64,000 nt of DNA, taken from contig JACEUQ010000003.1 of the NCBI GenBank assembly GCA_024998815.1, forward strand, positions 186,001 through 250,000, given 5' to 3'. Origin of the DNA: Opitutus sp. (GTDB lineage: Bacteria; Verrucomicrobiota; Verrucomicrobiia; Opitutales; Opitutaceae). Positions 8,541 through 17,174 of the stretch are shown here, piece after piece. The position numbers and the translations under genes were made by a program. Every line of letters begins with the position of its first letter. Positions within the stretch are counted from its first letter, which is position 1. The notes beneath the pieces are model-generated. The model worked only from the letters and a program-made list of their open reading frames with translations. It had not been told where the DNA came from and ran no database searches.

Positions 8541-10598
8541 CTAGGGATTAACCTGCGGTTTAGGCTGTACCGTAGGCGCAGGTGCGGCCGACTTCGGTGC
8601 CCACGCTTTGCGTAAAGCCAATGCCGCAGCGTCTTCAGGCGCACGCCGCAGGACCTCGCGCACCAGCAGCTCGGCCACTTCAAGCCGACCGGCCGCATAC
8701 GCCTTCTCGGCGAGGTCGCACACGCGCTCATTACGGGTCGAACGGTCAAAACGCAGGTACGTGCGCAACACCGACTGCAGCTGCAAGCGGTCGTCCAAAC
8801 TTAACACCCCTTCGAGCTCCAGCAGGTCAACTTGCTCCGCTGAGCCCGGCAACCAGGACGGCTCGCTGCGGCGCAACGCCTGAACGAGCCGCAGGGCCGC
8901 CTGCCCCTGCCCGGCATCCTTTTCTTTTTTGAACGCCTCGAAGAAGCTCGCCGCATCGGGGAACGGGTCGGCGGAACTGGCCTGGCGAACGCGTTTGGCC
9001 GCCTCGCTCGCGGCCGCCTCCACCGCAGAGATTGCGGCGAGGTGGGGAGCCAGCCGCACGCGCTGTTCCTCCAGTTGCACGCTGCGCGGAAACGCCCCTT
9101 CGGCCAACGTCAGCACGTCGTTAGCAACCGACCACTGCTGGGCGGCGAACAGGCAGTCGAAAAACTGGTTGTAGAGCTTCAAACGCCCGCCGTAGCGGCT
9201 CACCCGGTCCAGCAGCGCCACGCGGGATGCGGCCACATCTTGGCTGCACAGGGCGATCAACGGCTCGGCGGTTTCATTAAAAACGCGCACGTCAGAAATC
9301 AGGGTTTTGGTGCGGGCGGCCAGGGCCTGCTGGGTGATTTTGGCACCGGCCCAATTGGCGTTGTCCAGCTGACCCAAAAGCCGACTAAACAGGAGCATCT
9401 GGGTATCAAAACCATGCTCGCGCATGACCCTCTCCAAGGGGACGAGCAGCTCCAACCGCCCCGTGCGTCCGATGTCGCGCGCCAGGGTTTCCAGAGTCGC
9501 GGCATCACTGTCAAAACGCTGAATGCAGTCGTCGAACGCGACCCGTGCCGCCTCGGTGCGGTTGGCGAGTAAGTTTTGCACGACGCCCATCGTGGCGAAA
9601 CTCGGGTTGGTGGGATTTCGGTCCTTAAGACGCTTCAGCGTAGCGTCCATTTGCGTAAACTGGCCGGCCTGCCGATACAGCGCCACCGCCATCGCCACGG
9701 GCACCTCGGATTGAGGCGCAACCGCCAGCCAGGTTAACACCTCGGGAATGGCCGCCGCAGCCCCCTTCGACTTCAACACCGCCTGGGTGCGGATGCGGGA
9801 GGTGAGCTCGGCTTGCGGCGGGCGCACCGCCTCGACCACCGCGATCGCCTCGGCCGGACGCGCCAACTCCAGAAGCGTTTCCGCCTCGGCGTTAGCCAAA
9901 AACCGGAGGTGCTCGTCGCGGGTTTTATCGTCGGCGACGAGCTCCCGGGCGCGGCGAACAAACTCCAGCACACGCTCCGGCCGGTCGGAATCCTTGATGT
10001 AAGCGACCGCCACCCGGTTAAAATCGAGCCCCGGATCGCCGTAGTTAAGCGCATCAAGCAACAAACGGTCCGACTGATTCCGTCGCGAACCGGCCAGGTA
10101 CAAGGTGGCCAGCTGAATGCGTGCGGTGGTATCGCGCGGATAGCGGTTTAACCCCGCACGCAAAGCCCCGTAGGCGTCGGCAAAATTACGCGCCGCGAAA
10201 TCGGCTTTGGCCTGGATGAGCACCGCCTGGCCGCGCAACGCGGAGATCCCTGACCAGCGCCAGGGCAGCGCCAGATCGGCGTACTGGACCTGGTTGTGGG
10301 GCTTTTTTTGGTAAAGCGAATAGATGACCCCGGTAACGGAAAAGTGGGCGGTTAACAGCAGCGCGAGGCTCCAGCACAGAACCCCGCGCACGCTGAGCAT
10401 AATACAAAACGGGTAGTTCCCGGCGACGTCGCTGACAGGCACATAGTATTCGCCCGTGGAACTGGATTTTGCCCGGCGGTAAAAACAGAACAAACCGAGC
10501 CGCCACGGTGTGGGAACGAAACGCGGCAGCCCCCAAACAAAGCTCAAACGAGCCGAGGCGGCAGAAGGAGAAATCGATTGAGGCGCTGCAGTTGCCAT
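8541..10598 (-). CDS. Membrane-anchored TPR-like helical-repeat protein
   Basis: 685 residues from ATG 10598. The first 70 residues are basic and probably cytoplasmic. A single membrane helix lies at about 71-96 (VLCWSLALLLTAHFSVTG). The remaining 590 residues are continuous alpha-helical repeats with the alanine/leucine/tyrosine spacing of tetratricopeptide repeats, for example FAARNFADAYGALRAGLNRY near 130-150. The C-terminus is proline-rich. Such proteins scaffold envelope complexes. No enzyme motif is visible. It is transcribed toward the lipoprotein gene. The function is unknown; the TPR-like fold is inferred from repeat pattern only. Confidence 0.75.
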   Translation of the reverse strand: MATAAPQSISPSAASARLSFVWGLPRFVPTPWRLGLFCFYRRAKSSSTGEYYVPVSDVAGNYPFCIMLSVRGVLCWSLALLLTAHFSVTGVIYSLYQKKPHNQVQYADLALPWRWSGISALRGQAVLIQAKADFAARNFADAYGALRAGLNRYPRDTTARIQLATLYLAGSRRNQSDRLLLDALNYGDPGLDFNRVAVAYIKDSDRPERVLEFVRRARELVADDKTRDEHLRFLANAEAETLLELARPAEAIAVVEAVRPPQAELTSRIRTQAVLKSKGAAAAIPEVLTWLAVAPQSEVPVAMAVALYRQAGQFTQMDATLKRLKDRNPTNPSFATMGVVQNLLANRTEAARVAFDDCIQRFDSDAATLETLARDIGRTGRLELLVPLERVMREHGFDTQMLLFSRLLGQLDNANWAGAKITQQALAARTKTLISDVRVFNETAEPLIALCSQDVAASRVALLDRVSRYGGRLKLYNQFFDCLFAAQQWSVANDVLTLAEGAFPRSVQLEEQRVRLAPHLAAISAVEAAASEAAKRVRQASSADPFPDAASFFEAFKKEKDAGQGQAALRLVQALRRSEPSWLPGSAEQVDLLELEGVLSLDDRLQLQSVLRTYLRFDRSTRNERVCDLAEKAYAAGRLEVAELLVREVLRRAPEDAAALALRKAWAPKSAAPAPTVQPKPQVNP

Positions 10599-10685
10599 GA
10601 AGCGCCTAATCTAAGCCGCCGCCTAGCTCCGTCGAGGGGGGCTACATTACGATTAGGTGACGATGTAAGCCGCCGGGTGAGGAAA

Positions 10686-11039
10686 GTAGCGCAGACTTCT
10701 AGTCTGCTTTGTTGATTCTTCTCAGCAGCGATCCGTTTTGCCGCGAAAGAACGCAGAGAACGCAGAGAAATTCAGGCGGATTGGTATCTTTGCGCTCCTT
10801 GCGTTCCTTTGCGGCTAAACTGCTTTGGGTATTTAGCCTGAACGCCTAAGTTTAAAACACAGATTGCACGGATGCGCATAAATATCAGAATGTTACTGAA
10901 GTTTAGGTGAGAATAAAAACGGGGGATGAAGCCTGTTTTGGGTGGCTCACACGGGATTGTATCTGTGCGATCTGTGTAATCTGTGGTTGGTTTGAACTTC
11001 GGATTTCGCGTTTAGGAGCAGACTGGAAGTCTGCGCTAC
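10686..11039. repeat. Composite element: A arms enclosing a B palindrome and a D palindrome
   Basis: Outer A arms lie at 10686-10707 (one base changed) and 11018-11039. Between them are a B palindrome (about 10736-10820) and a different inverted repeat, family D, with ACACAGATTGCACGGAT near 10857 and its partner ATCTGTGCGATCTGTGTAAT at 10961-10980. Two unrelated stem-loops inside one pair of outer arms is notable. No gene is seen in 10599-11240. Confidence 0.8.
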
Positions 11040-11240
11040 TTTTTTGGCCCTCAAACGCCGTCGGCTATTTTGCCCTTCACCACCTGCCCCGCCCCTGCAC
11101 TTCGCGGGTTTGACTCCATAGCCGTACGCTCGGGTTGGGCGTAAACTGTGGGCGATCAGCCACCGCTGTGCAGTCGGCACCCACCACGAGCTTAACGCTC
11201 CCTCCCTTGGTGAACCGAAAAACATCAAAGAAAATCGGCT

Positions 11241-11933
11241 ATGAATCATAACCTAAAAAAACTCCACGGCTACACCCTCGCTGCCTCGGATGGCGATATC
11301 GGCTATGTCAAAGATTTCTTGTTCGACGACCACTCCTGGGGTGTTCGTTACCTGGTGGTGGACACCGGCTCATGGCTTACCGGCCGGCTTCTGCTGATCT
11401 CGCCGCACGCGGTTGGGTCCATCGACGATGATGAAAAAAGCATCACGGTTAGGCTCTCCAAAAATCAAATCGAGATGAGTCCCTCGATCGACTCGGCTAA
11501 ACCGGTTACCCGCCAATTCGAAACCGATTACTACACCTACTACGGATATCCGCCTTATTGGAGCGGTGGCGGCCTCTGGGGTATGGGCGGCACCCCGGCC
11601 CTAGTACCGGCGCCGGAGCAGTTCGAAGACCGCATGGATTTCGTCCACCCCAACGATGCGGATCTACGCAGCGCAAAGGCCGTGACCGACTTCCACATCG
11701 AAGCGCTGGACGGCCCGCTCGGCCATGTGGCCGATTTCATGGTCGATGATCGCAGCTGGGCTATAAACGAAATCATCGTCGAAGCCGGCCATTGGTATTC
11801 GGGCAAGGAAGTACTGATCTCCCCGCAAGAGGTGGATCGGATCAACTACGAGGAATCCAAGGTCTTCGTGCGCGTCAGCAAGGAAGACATCCGTAAAACC
11901 GCTGAGCACGGTGTCGTGCATGCCGGTGCGTAA
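11241..11933 (+). CDS. Tandem PRC-barrel domain protein
   Basis: 230 residues. It has two copies of a PRC-barrel-like domain, at about 1-80 and 135-220. Each begins with a helix-and-turn of the form LDGPLGHVADFMVDDRSW and ends with a V-R-V-S-K strand (ITVRLSKNQI and VFVRVSKEDI). The linker is aromatic and glycine-rich (YYTYYGYPPYWSGGG). There is no signal peptide or membrane helix, so it should be cytoplasmic. PRC-barrels occur in photosynthetic reaction centres, RimM and many stress-related stand-alone proteins; the role here is not clear. It stands alone, followed by a likely terminator. The ATG has only a purine-rich AAAGAAAA stretch upstream as ribosome-binding site. Confidence 0.85.
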   Translation: MNHNLKKLHGYTLAASDGDIGYVKDFLFDDHSWGVRYLVVDTGSWLTGRLLLISPHAVGSIDDDEKSITVRLSKNQIEMSPSIDSAKPVTRQFETDYYTYYGYPPYWSGGGLWGMGGTPALVPAPEQFEDRMDFVHPNDADLRSAKAVTDFHIEALDGPLGHVADFMVDDRSWAINEIIVEAGHWYSGKEVLISPQEVDRINYEESKVFVRVSKEDIRKTAEHGVVHAGA

Positions 11934-11947
11934 AATCGCCGTTACCA

Positions 11948-11970
11948 CCGCCCAGTCGGTCTGGGCGGTT
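11948..11970 (+). terminator. Probable rho-independent terminator of the PRC-barrel gene
   Basis: CCGCCCAG (11948-11955), a five-base loop and CTGGGCGG (11961-11968) form an 8-bp GC stem that ends in TTT. It starts 14 bases after the stop codon of the PRC-barrel gene. The T run is short. Confidence 0.6.
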
Positions 11971-11983
11971 TGAGGCGCGGGAA

Positions 11984-12350
11984 GTAGCGCAGACTTCCAG
12001 TCTGCTCGGACCGAAGACAAGCCCACCCAAAGCAGACTGGAAGTCTGCGCTACTTTTTCCGGCCGTAACCCAGGCAGTTTGGCCGCGAAAGATCGCAGAG
12101 ATCGCATAGAAAATCAGATCGGATCGGTCTTTGCGCTCTTTGCGTTCCTTTGCGGCTAACCTGCCTTGGCCTGTCTCGGAGCAGACTGGAAGTCTGCGCT
12201 ACTTTTTCGGCCGTAACCCAGGCAGTTTGGCCGCGAATGATCGCACAGATCGCATAGAAAATCAGATCGGATCGGTCTTTGCGCTCTTTGCGTTCCTTTG
12301 CGGCTAACCTGCCTTGGCCTGTCTCGGAGCAGACTGGAAGTCTGCGCTAC
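11984..12350. repeat. Tandem A/B repeat block next to the truncated adhesin tail
   Basis: A arms lie at 11984-12005 (one orientation) and at 12032, 12181 and 12329 (the opposite orientation). Two B palindromes lie between the last three. The spacing of the same-orientation arms is 148-149 bp. The block matches the array at 28147-28615 closely and is part of a segmental duplication with it. Confidence 0.85.
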
Positions 12351-12361
12351 TTTTTCGGCAC

Positions 12362-12733
12362 TCAGACGCCGTCGGCGGTTTTGTCCTTCTCCTTATCCTG
12401 CTCACCGTCACCGCCGCCGTAACCCATCACCTCAATGTTAACAAAGGACGGGGTCTTCGCCACTTGGGCCGCCCCCCTGCCCGCTTGCGCTACCTCTGCA
12501 ACAGTGGAACTCGCCCCCGTATCCGGCGAGGCCGTGGCCGTTCCGACCGAAACCGCAGGCGCCGCCGCCGGCGGCGTTCCGCTGGTCGTGCCACCGGCGG
12601 ATATGTTTGCCGAATTCAACACCGTGAGCGCCGCAATGCTGATGTTGCCCAACGAACGAATGCCCGCGTCGCCCGCGTCAATCGTGCCCACCGGCGCGAT
12701 CAGATCCACGTCGCCAGCCGCCACCCCTTCAAC
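12362..12733 (-). pseudogene. Truncated copy of the filamentous haemagglutinin 3' end
   Basis: From the TGA at 12362-12364 back to about 12733 the sequence is almost the same as the last 370 bases of the giant adhesin gene (28629-29000). It differs at only a handful of bases, including the codons giving NSANIS instead of NAANIS. The encoded tail (GDVDLIAPVGTIDAGDAGIR and onward) is the end of the DUF3739-type region. The similarity stops abruptly at about 12733, just before the inverted repeat of the RAYT element, so no start or secretion domain remains. It is a gene fragment made by segmental duplication and should not be functional. Confidence 0.85.
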
Positions 12734-12743
12734 AAGGGGAGCC

Positions 12744-12772
12744 AAGGGGTCAGGCCGCTGAATGTTGATTTT
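12744..12772 (+). repeat. Left inverted repeat of the RAYT element
   Basis: AAGGGGTCAGGCCGCTGA followed by ATGTTGATTTT. It is the near-exact reverse complement of 17123-17152. The stop codon of the transposase gene lies inside it (12750-12752). Confidence 0.75.
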
Positions 12773-13160
12773 CTATGGATTTAGAGCGGCAGATCAGGCT
12801 ACGCGCCGCGCTTGGGGTGCCCAGGTGAAGGTTGTACGCAAGCCAAGCGACTGCGGCCCCGTGATCACGTTGGAGCTGGACGGCGAGTTTGACCTTCCAT
12901 GGCCGCCCCTTGCGTTCACTCAAAAGGTCCTCTCGTGAACGCTTGAGAAGGGTAAGCGCGGCATCAAGTTGGTTATTCCATTCCGCCTCACGCAAAGCCC
13001 GTGCGGCGGCGGCTTCGATGCCCGGCGCGAGGGTGAGTTGAGTGTGGTCTTTGGCGACGGCGCGGCTCCATTCCGCAGAACCCAAAGCCCAGCCACATGA
13101 AAAACCCTCCCAGCCCAGCCGTTTTTGTTCTTCGAGATTGCCGAACAGTTCGGCCAAATG
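12750..13160 (-). pseudogene. 3' part of the IS21-interrupted RAYT transposase gene
   Basis: It encodes the C-terminal part of the transposase whose N-terminal part is at 16543-17084. The frame reads HLAELFGNLEEQKRLGW, then a GWALGS motif and a C-terminal helix-turn-helix-like stretch (VAWLAYNLHLGTPSAARS). This ending is typical of longer Y1/RAYT proteins. Removing 13161-16542 and one copy of the 8-bp duplication joins the two parts in the same frame, giving an uninterrupted protein of about 314 residues. The ATG at 13181 in this frame lies inside the IS end and is not a native start. Confidence 0.85.
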
Positions 13161-13261
13161 TGTGAGCGGCGGCGCGAACACCGTCTATTTCTGGCGGTTA
13201 CAAAATCACCTGTCGTAAAAGCCGATGACCGGCCCCGCCAGGGGCCGATCATCAGGCCCGG

Positions 13262-14029
13262 TCAGCTTGCAGGTTCGTCGGCCAGGCGGTCTTTCATGCG
13301 GTAGGATTTGCCCTCGATGACGACGGTCTGAGCGCGGTGCAGCAGGCGGTCCAGGATCGCCGCGGTGATGCCAGCGTCGTTGTTAAAGATCCCTGCCCAG
13401 TGTTTGTAGGCCTTGTTGGTGGTGACGATCAGCGAGCCGCGTTCGTAGCGTTGGCTGACGATCTGGAAGAGCAGGTCGGCCCCCGACTTGTCGAGCGGCA
13501 GGTAGCCGACCTCATCGAGCACGAGCACCGCAGGGGTCATGTAACGCTTCAACTCGGCTTGCAACCGGTGCAGGGACTGGGCGGTGACCAAAGCGTTGAT
13601 CGCGTCCACCGCCGTCGTAAACAGCACCGTGTAACCCGCCTGGCAGGCCGCGTAGCCCAACGCGCTCGCGAGATGTGTCTTCCCAAGCCCCACACCACCG
13701 CAAAACACCGCGTTGGTGCGCTCCTTGACAAAGCCCAGTTCGAAGAGGTGCCGCACCTGCGCTTCGTTCAACTCCTTGGGCCAGTCCCACTGGAACTGGT
13801 CGACGGTTTTCTTGACCGGGAAGCGCGCCGCCTGGATACGCCGCTCCAGCGCCCGGATCTGGCGGTCCTGGGTCTCGGCCTGCACCAGTCGGCGTAAAAA
13901 TTCGGCGTGCGAACAGCGCGCCTTGGCCGCCTCGGCGGTCAGTTCGCCGTGGTGACGCAACAGGTAACCGAGTTTCAGATACTTGAGCTGGTCTTTTAAT
14001 AAATCGGGTTTTTCGGGTTCTGTTTTCAT
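13262..14029 (-). CDS. istB: IS21-family transposition helper ATPase IstB
   Basis: 255 residues, the usual IstB length. It is a DnaC/DnaA-like AAA+ ATPase that loads on DNA, selects the target and activates IstA. Walker A is GGVGLGKT at 111-118. Walker B is LVLDE at 169-173, followed by VGYLPLD, the typical IstB signature. The sensor-like IVTTNKAYKHW follows at about 212-222. The start ATG (14029) overlaps the istA stop as ATGA, indicating translational coupling. No frameshift or missing motif is seen. Confidence 0.96.
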   Translation of the reverse strand: MKTEPEKPDLLKDQLKYLKLGYLLRHHGELTAEAAKARCSHAEFLRRLVQAETQDRQIRALERRIQAARFPVKKTVDQFQWDWPKELNEAQVRHLFELGFVKERTNAVFCGGVGLGKTHLASALGYAACQAGYTVLFTTAVDAINALVTAQSLHRLQAELKRYMTPAVLVLDEVGYLPLDKSGADLLFQIVSQRYERGSLIVTTNKAYKHWAGIFNNDAGITAAILDRLLHRAQTVVIEGKSYRMKDRLADEPAS

Positions 14030-15492
14030 TGGGTATAGGGGCTTAAATCCGGGGGACGCAGTTCGAGTTCCAGTGCGGCCAACGCGTCGGCGCGGGTGAG
14101 GTGGATCGGCCCGGCTTGCGGCAAGGCCCGCGCGCGTTGTTCGAGCAAGTTGAGGATGTAATCGCTGGAGTAGGCGCCGAGTTCATGGGCGCTTTCGATC
14201 GCCCGGCCGACTGCCTCCGTTCCATACAGGGCCACCAAACCCACGATAGTCGCCAGGTGGTGTCCCGCGTTGAGCCGGCGCTCCTCCAGCCCCCGTTGGT
14301 AGGCGGGTGCCGCCGGGCTCAGTTCCAAAAACCGTAGCCGCAGGCGCTGCCGCGCCCCCTGCCGTTTGCGCTCCTCGAGTTCGCGCACATGCTCGGGGTT
14401 TTCCACATCGGCGCGGCGGGCAAAACTGCGGGCATGCTCGGCCACCAGGGTGCGGTCCGCATAAAACCTCACCTGCGCCCCCTCGATCTGCGCGGTGAGT
14501 AGCGCCCCGGCAAACTTCGTGGGCACCGAGTAGCGGTTCGTTTCGATACTCACCCGGCACCGCCGCGACGCCCGCACGCTTAAGGTGCGCACCGCCGGAC
14601 TGGCCACCGGGTTAAGCGGCAGGAGCGCAGCGCGCTCCTCGGGCAGCCGGTCCACCGGCCGGCCCTGGGTTTCAGCGTGAACGCGCACGTTGGCCACCGT
14701 TTCCAGCCACAAGCTGGCGGCCGGCCCCAGCTCGGTAAACCCGTTCATCTGCCGCCCGCCAAGGAAGCTTTTTTTCACGTAACCCACCGCGTTTTCCACC
14801 ATGCCCTTGGACTGCGGATGCCCCGGCCCGCACGCTTTTATCGTAAACCCGTAGTGCCGGGCAAAGTCCAGGTACTGGGCGTTGTACACCGGGTCGGTCC
14901 CGGGCACATGCGAGAGGACGGCCGTCTTGCAGTTGTCCACCATCACCTCGCGCGGCACCCCGCCGAGTTTTTCAAAGGCGCGCCGGTGACAGCCCAGCCA
15001 CCACTCCTGGCCCTGCCCGAGGGTAAATTCCACATGCAGGAACCGGCTGTACCCCAAAACCATGACGAAAAAACTTAAAGCCCGCCGGGTGCCGTCCACC
15101 TCCACCGCGCCAAAACTGCCCCAGTCCACCTGCGCGGTCTGGCCGGGGGCAAACTTGAGGGTAAGAAACGCCTCCAGGTTCCTCGGCCGCACCCGCCGCA
15201 CGTAGTCTTTCAAAATTGAATACCCGCCCGTGTACCCCCGCTCGCGCACCTTTTGCCAGAGCTGCATGGCGGTGAACGGATGGGCCTCCAGCCAGCGCGC
15301 GATCGCCGGCTTGTGCACGTCGAGCTTGCTTGGCCTAGGCACCTGCGCGGCCTGGCTGCGCACGTACTTTTCCTGCGCCTGCCAGCGCCTCACCGTCTGC
15401 ACGTGCAACTGGAGCGAGCGGGCGATTTGCGGCGCACTGTGACCGGCCGCCTCCGCCTGTTTTATCCGGCAATACAGTTCGTAATCGATCAC
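14026..15492 (-). CDS. istA: IS21-family transposase IstA
   Basis: 488 residues. It is the DDE-type integrase that cuts and joins the IS ends. An N-terminal helix-turn-helix lies at about 17-42 (SAPQIARSLQLHVQTVRRWQ). The catalytic core follows: D123 in QVDWGSF, D186 in VMVDNCKTAV and E233 in KGMVENAVGYVKK. The C-terminal beta-rich Mu-type region follows from about 310. The start is GTG at 15492 and overlaps the stop of the upstream small gene as GTGA. All catalytic residues are present, so the protein should be functional. Confidence 0.95.
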   Translation of the reverse strand: MIDYELYCRIKQAEAAGHSAPQIARSLQLHVQTVRRWQAQEKYVRSQAAQVPRPSKLDVHKPAIARWLEAHPFTAMQLWQKVRERGYTGGYSILKDYVRRVRPRNLEAFLTLKFAPGQTAQVDWGSFGAVEVDGTRRALSFFVMVLGYSRFLHVEFTLGQGQEWWLGCHRRAFEKLGGVPREVMVDNCKTAVLSHVPGTDPVYNAQYLDFARHYGFTIKACGPGHPQSKGMVENAVGYVKKSFLGGRQMNGFTELGPAASLWLETVANVRVHAETQGRPVDRLPEERAALLPLNPVASPAVRTLSVRASRRCRVSIETNRYSVPTKFAGALLTAQIEGAQVRFYADRTLVAEHARSFARRADVENPEHVRELEERKRQGARQRLRLRFLELSPAAPAYQRGLEERRLNAGHHLATIVGLVALYGTEAVGRAIESAHELGAYSSDYILNLLEQRARALPQAGPIHLTRADALAALELELRPPDLSPYTQ

Positions 15493-15848
15493 GCGCCCAC
15501 CTCCCGGCTCGGCGGCGGCGTTGCCGCCAGCGTGTGCGTTGGCCTGCCCCGGTCCAAGGAGAGCACCTGGTAAAGTGGCGCGGCGTAGGCGATCACCCCG
15601 GCCTCGATTAACTGCCGGCGCGCCTCGACCAGGCCGTCCTCGCTGAGCGTGAGCAGCCGGGCCAGGGTGCGCGTGGCGTAGTAACTCAGCCCGTCGGCGT
15701 CGCCCACGGTGACCAGGACCAGATAGAGGCCCCAGGCGGGGGCACTGGCCCGCCCCAGGTAATTGCCCCGCACCAGCCGGTGGTCCAGCCAGCTAAACTG
15801 GGCCGGCGTGCGCCGGAGTTGTTCGCGATCGATCGGTTGTTTTTGCAT
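15489..15848 (-). CDS. IS21 accessory protein, winged-helix-like
   Basis: 119 residues from ATG 15848. The middle (YYATRTLARLLTLSEDGLVE then ARRQLIEAGVIAY) has the pattern of a winged helix-turn-helix, with a recognition-like helix and a following LIEAGVI turn, as in replication or regulatory wHTH domains. The N-terminus contains FSWLDHRLVRGNYL. It overlaps the next gene (istA) by 4 bases and the previous one by 56 bases, so it belongs to the transposon operon. From memory, similar small proteins accompany some IS21 elements. A role in regulating transposition or binding IS ends is inference. Confidence 0.7.
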   Translation of the reverse strand: MQKQPIDREQLRRTPAQFSWLDHRLVRGNYLGRASAPAWGLYLVLVTVGDADGLSYYATRTLARLLTLSEDGLVEARRQLIEAGVIAYAAPLYQVLSLDRGRPTHTLAATPPPSREVGA

Positions 15849-16350
15849 AATCGGGCGGCTGGACGTCGATGCCCAGGATCACCCGCCCCCGGGATTGCAG
15901 GTGTCGCAGCATGGGTTCGAGGTCCTCTTGTAACGTCACTCCGGCGAACTGCGCGATAAGCCCCACGAGCACAGGGTTTTGCGACTCCCATCTGTCTTGT
16001 AACGGCACGCAGGGATTCGGTAACGCCACCTCGGCGACCGGCTCGGCTTTAGGCTGGTGCACAACGGATTGCGTAGTTGGGATGTCTTGTAACGCCACCC
16101 GCCGTCGCGGCCCCCTCCGCCTTGAGTACCCCGGATTGGCCTTCCGCCACTCCTGCACCCGTTGGACATTTTCTGGGCCTTTCCAGTGGTCGAGGTTCTC
16201 CGGCTTCGCCAACCATTTGGCCTGACTGGCCGCCCGGCTCGCCCGTCGGCATCCCGGCTTCCCGCAGTAGCGCTGACGCTCGCGGTTATGCGCGTCGGGC
16301 AGAAAGAAATCGACACAGTGCAAACACTTGCGTGAACCGGTTGGATGCAT
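15793..16350 (-). CDS. IS21 accessory protein with zinc-finger-like N-terminus
   Basis: 185 residues from ATG 16350, the first gene of the IS operon. The N-terminus has a Cys pattern CLHCVDFF then YCGKPGCRRA (about C9, C12, C29, C34), suggesting a small zinc-binding domain, followed by a basic segment (YSRRRGPRRRVALQD) that could bind DNA. The C-terminal third is helical and contains DLEPMLRHLQSRGRVILG. The last 56 bases overlap the following gene in another frame. I do not know a named family; the position makes it a passenger or regulatory gene of the element. Confidence 0.65.
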   Translation of the reverse strand: MHPTGSRKCLHCVDFFLPDAHNRERQRYCGKPGCRRASRAASQAKWLAKPENLDHWKGPENVQRVQEWRKANPGYSRRRGPRRRVALQDIPTTQSVVHQPKAEPVAEVALPNPCVPLQDRWESQNPVLVGLIAQFAGVTLQEDLEPMLRHLQSRGRVILGIDVQPPDYAKTTDRSRTTPAHAGPV

Positions 16351-16542
16351 CGCTGTGCATCCGCCAAGCGTCCCGCCGGTTCAATCTCCACCCATTCGCA
16401 CCCCTCATATCCCCAGCCGGACAGGGAAGAAAACCCACCCACGGAAGAAGAGTATTACTCTTTTTAAGGGGAAGAAGATCCACCGAAGAAGAAGTGCATT
16501 CCTAACCGCCAGAAATAGACGCTTTCCCGCTCGCCGCTCACA

Positions 16543-17084
16543 GCCAAATGCTCCAGATACCGGGGCCAGGCCGCCGCCGCATCCGATCCAAAGCGAGCCT
16601 GCAGCCAGTCCCCAGCAACCAGTCCGGTGAAAGGAGATCCGCGAATAAGTCGCCCGAGACTGCTCCAGCGAAACTGCGCGGCATTCTCGACGGGCACGAT
16701 GCCTGCGCGCACCGGGTTAAGGTGGACATAGTCAACCACGTGTTCGAGGACGCGAAAATCTTCGATCAGCCCTGCATGATACCGCCCCTGAAACAGGTGC
16801 CCGCGCTCGGTGCGGAGTCGATTAAAGCGCGTGGCGAGGGTCGATTGTAGCCAGTGCATGCCTGAAACCAGGTTCGGCTTGGGCGTTTCGACTACGAAGT
16901 GATAGTGATTGCGCATCACGACATACGCATGCACCCGCCAACCGAACGCCGGGGTGGCCTCTTCCAGCGCGGTGACAAATGCCTGGGCTGCTCCGGCCGA
17001 TTCAAACACATCCCTCCGGTAATTACCTCGATTAACGACATGGTAAAGTGCCCCCGGGAACTGCACGCGAAGTTTTCTGGCCAT
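16543..17084 (-). pseudogene. 5' part of the IS21-interrupted RAYT (Y1/IS200-like HUH) transposase gene
   Basis: It starts at ATG 17084 and reads 180 codons before the IS21 end. The protein opens with MARKLRVQFPGALYHVVNRG, the typical RAYT start. It contains the HUH metal motif HYH (H60, H62) in VMRNHYHFVVETP and the YVHLNPVRAG motif with the probable catalytic tyrosine Y119. RAYTs are single-strand transposases that act on REP palindromes. The reading frame continues into the IS to 16464, adding a false tail. The native C-terminal part is at 12750-13160. The split probably inactivates the gene unless a trans copy exists or the IS excises precisely. Confidence 0.9.
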
Positions 17085-17122
17085 ATGCGCAGCAAGGTTT
17101 TCGGGCCGGCTTCACTCAAGCC

Positions 17123-17152
17123 AAAAATCAACAATCAGCGGCCTGACCCCTT
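17123..17152 (-). repeat. Right inverted repeat of the RAYT element
   Basis: AAAAATCAACAA followed by TCAGCGGCCTGACCCCTT. It complements 12744-12772 with one or two mismatches. With the left copy it delimits the RAYT gene (about 1.0 kb without the IS21). Confidence 0.75.
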
Positions 17153-17174
17153 CGGATCGCTCTCCGGCCCGACT

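Larger units (their letters stand above)
13161..16542 (-). mobile_element. Complete IS21-family insertion sequence
   Basis: The element is 3382 bp. It begins TGTGAGCGGC and ends GCCGCTCACA. The ends match imperfectly over about 40 bases, including a shared CGTCTATTTCTGGCGGTTA. An 8-bp direct repeat, GCCAAATG, flanks it at 13153-13160 and 16543-16550, the signature of recent insertion. It carries istA and istB plus two further genes upstream of istA, all on the minus strand and overlapping end to start. The insertion splits a RAYT transposase gene. Both IS proteins look intact, so the element may still be active. Confidence 0.92.

Noticed and set aside
12435-12784. Plus-strand frames opposite the truncated adhesin tail
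   Set aside because: The same frames appear at 28702 opposite the full adhesin gene, so they are shadows of the minus-strand coding sequence.
16464-16542. C-terminal 26 residues of the RAYT frame (VYFWRLGMHFFFGG)
   Set aside because: They are encoded by the IS21 end, not by the transposase gene; the native continuation is at 13152 downward.
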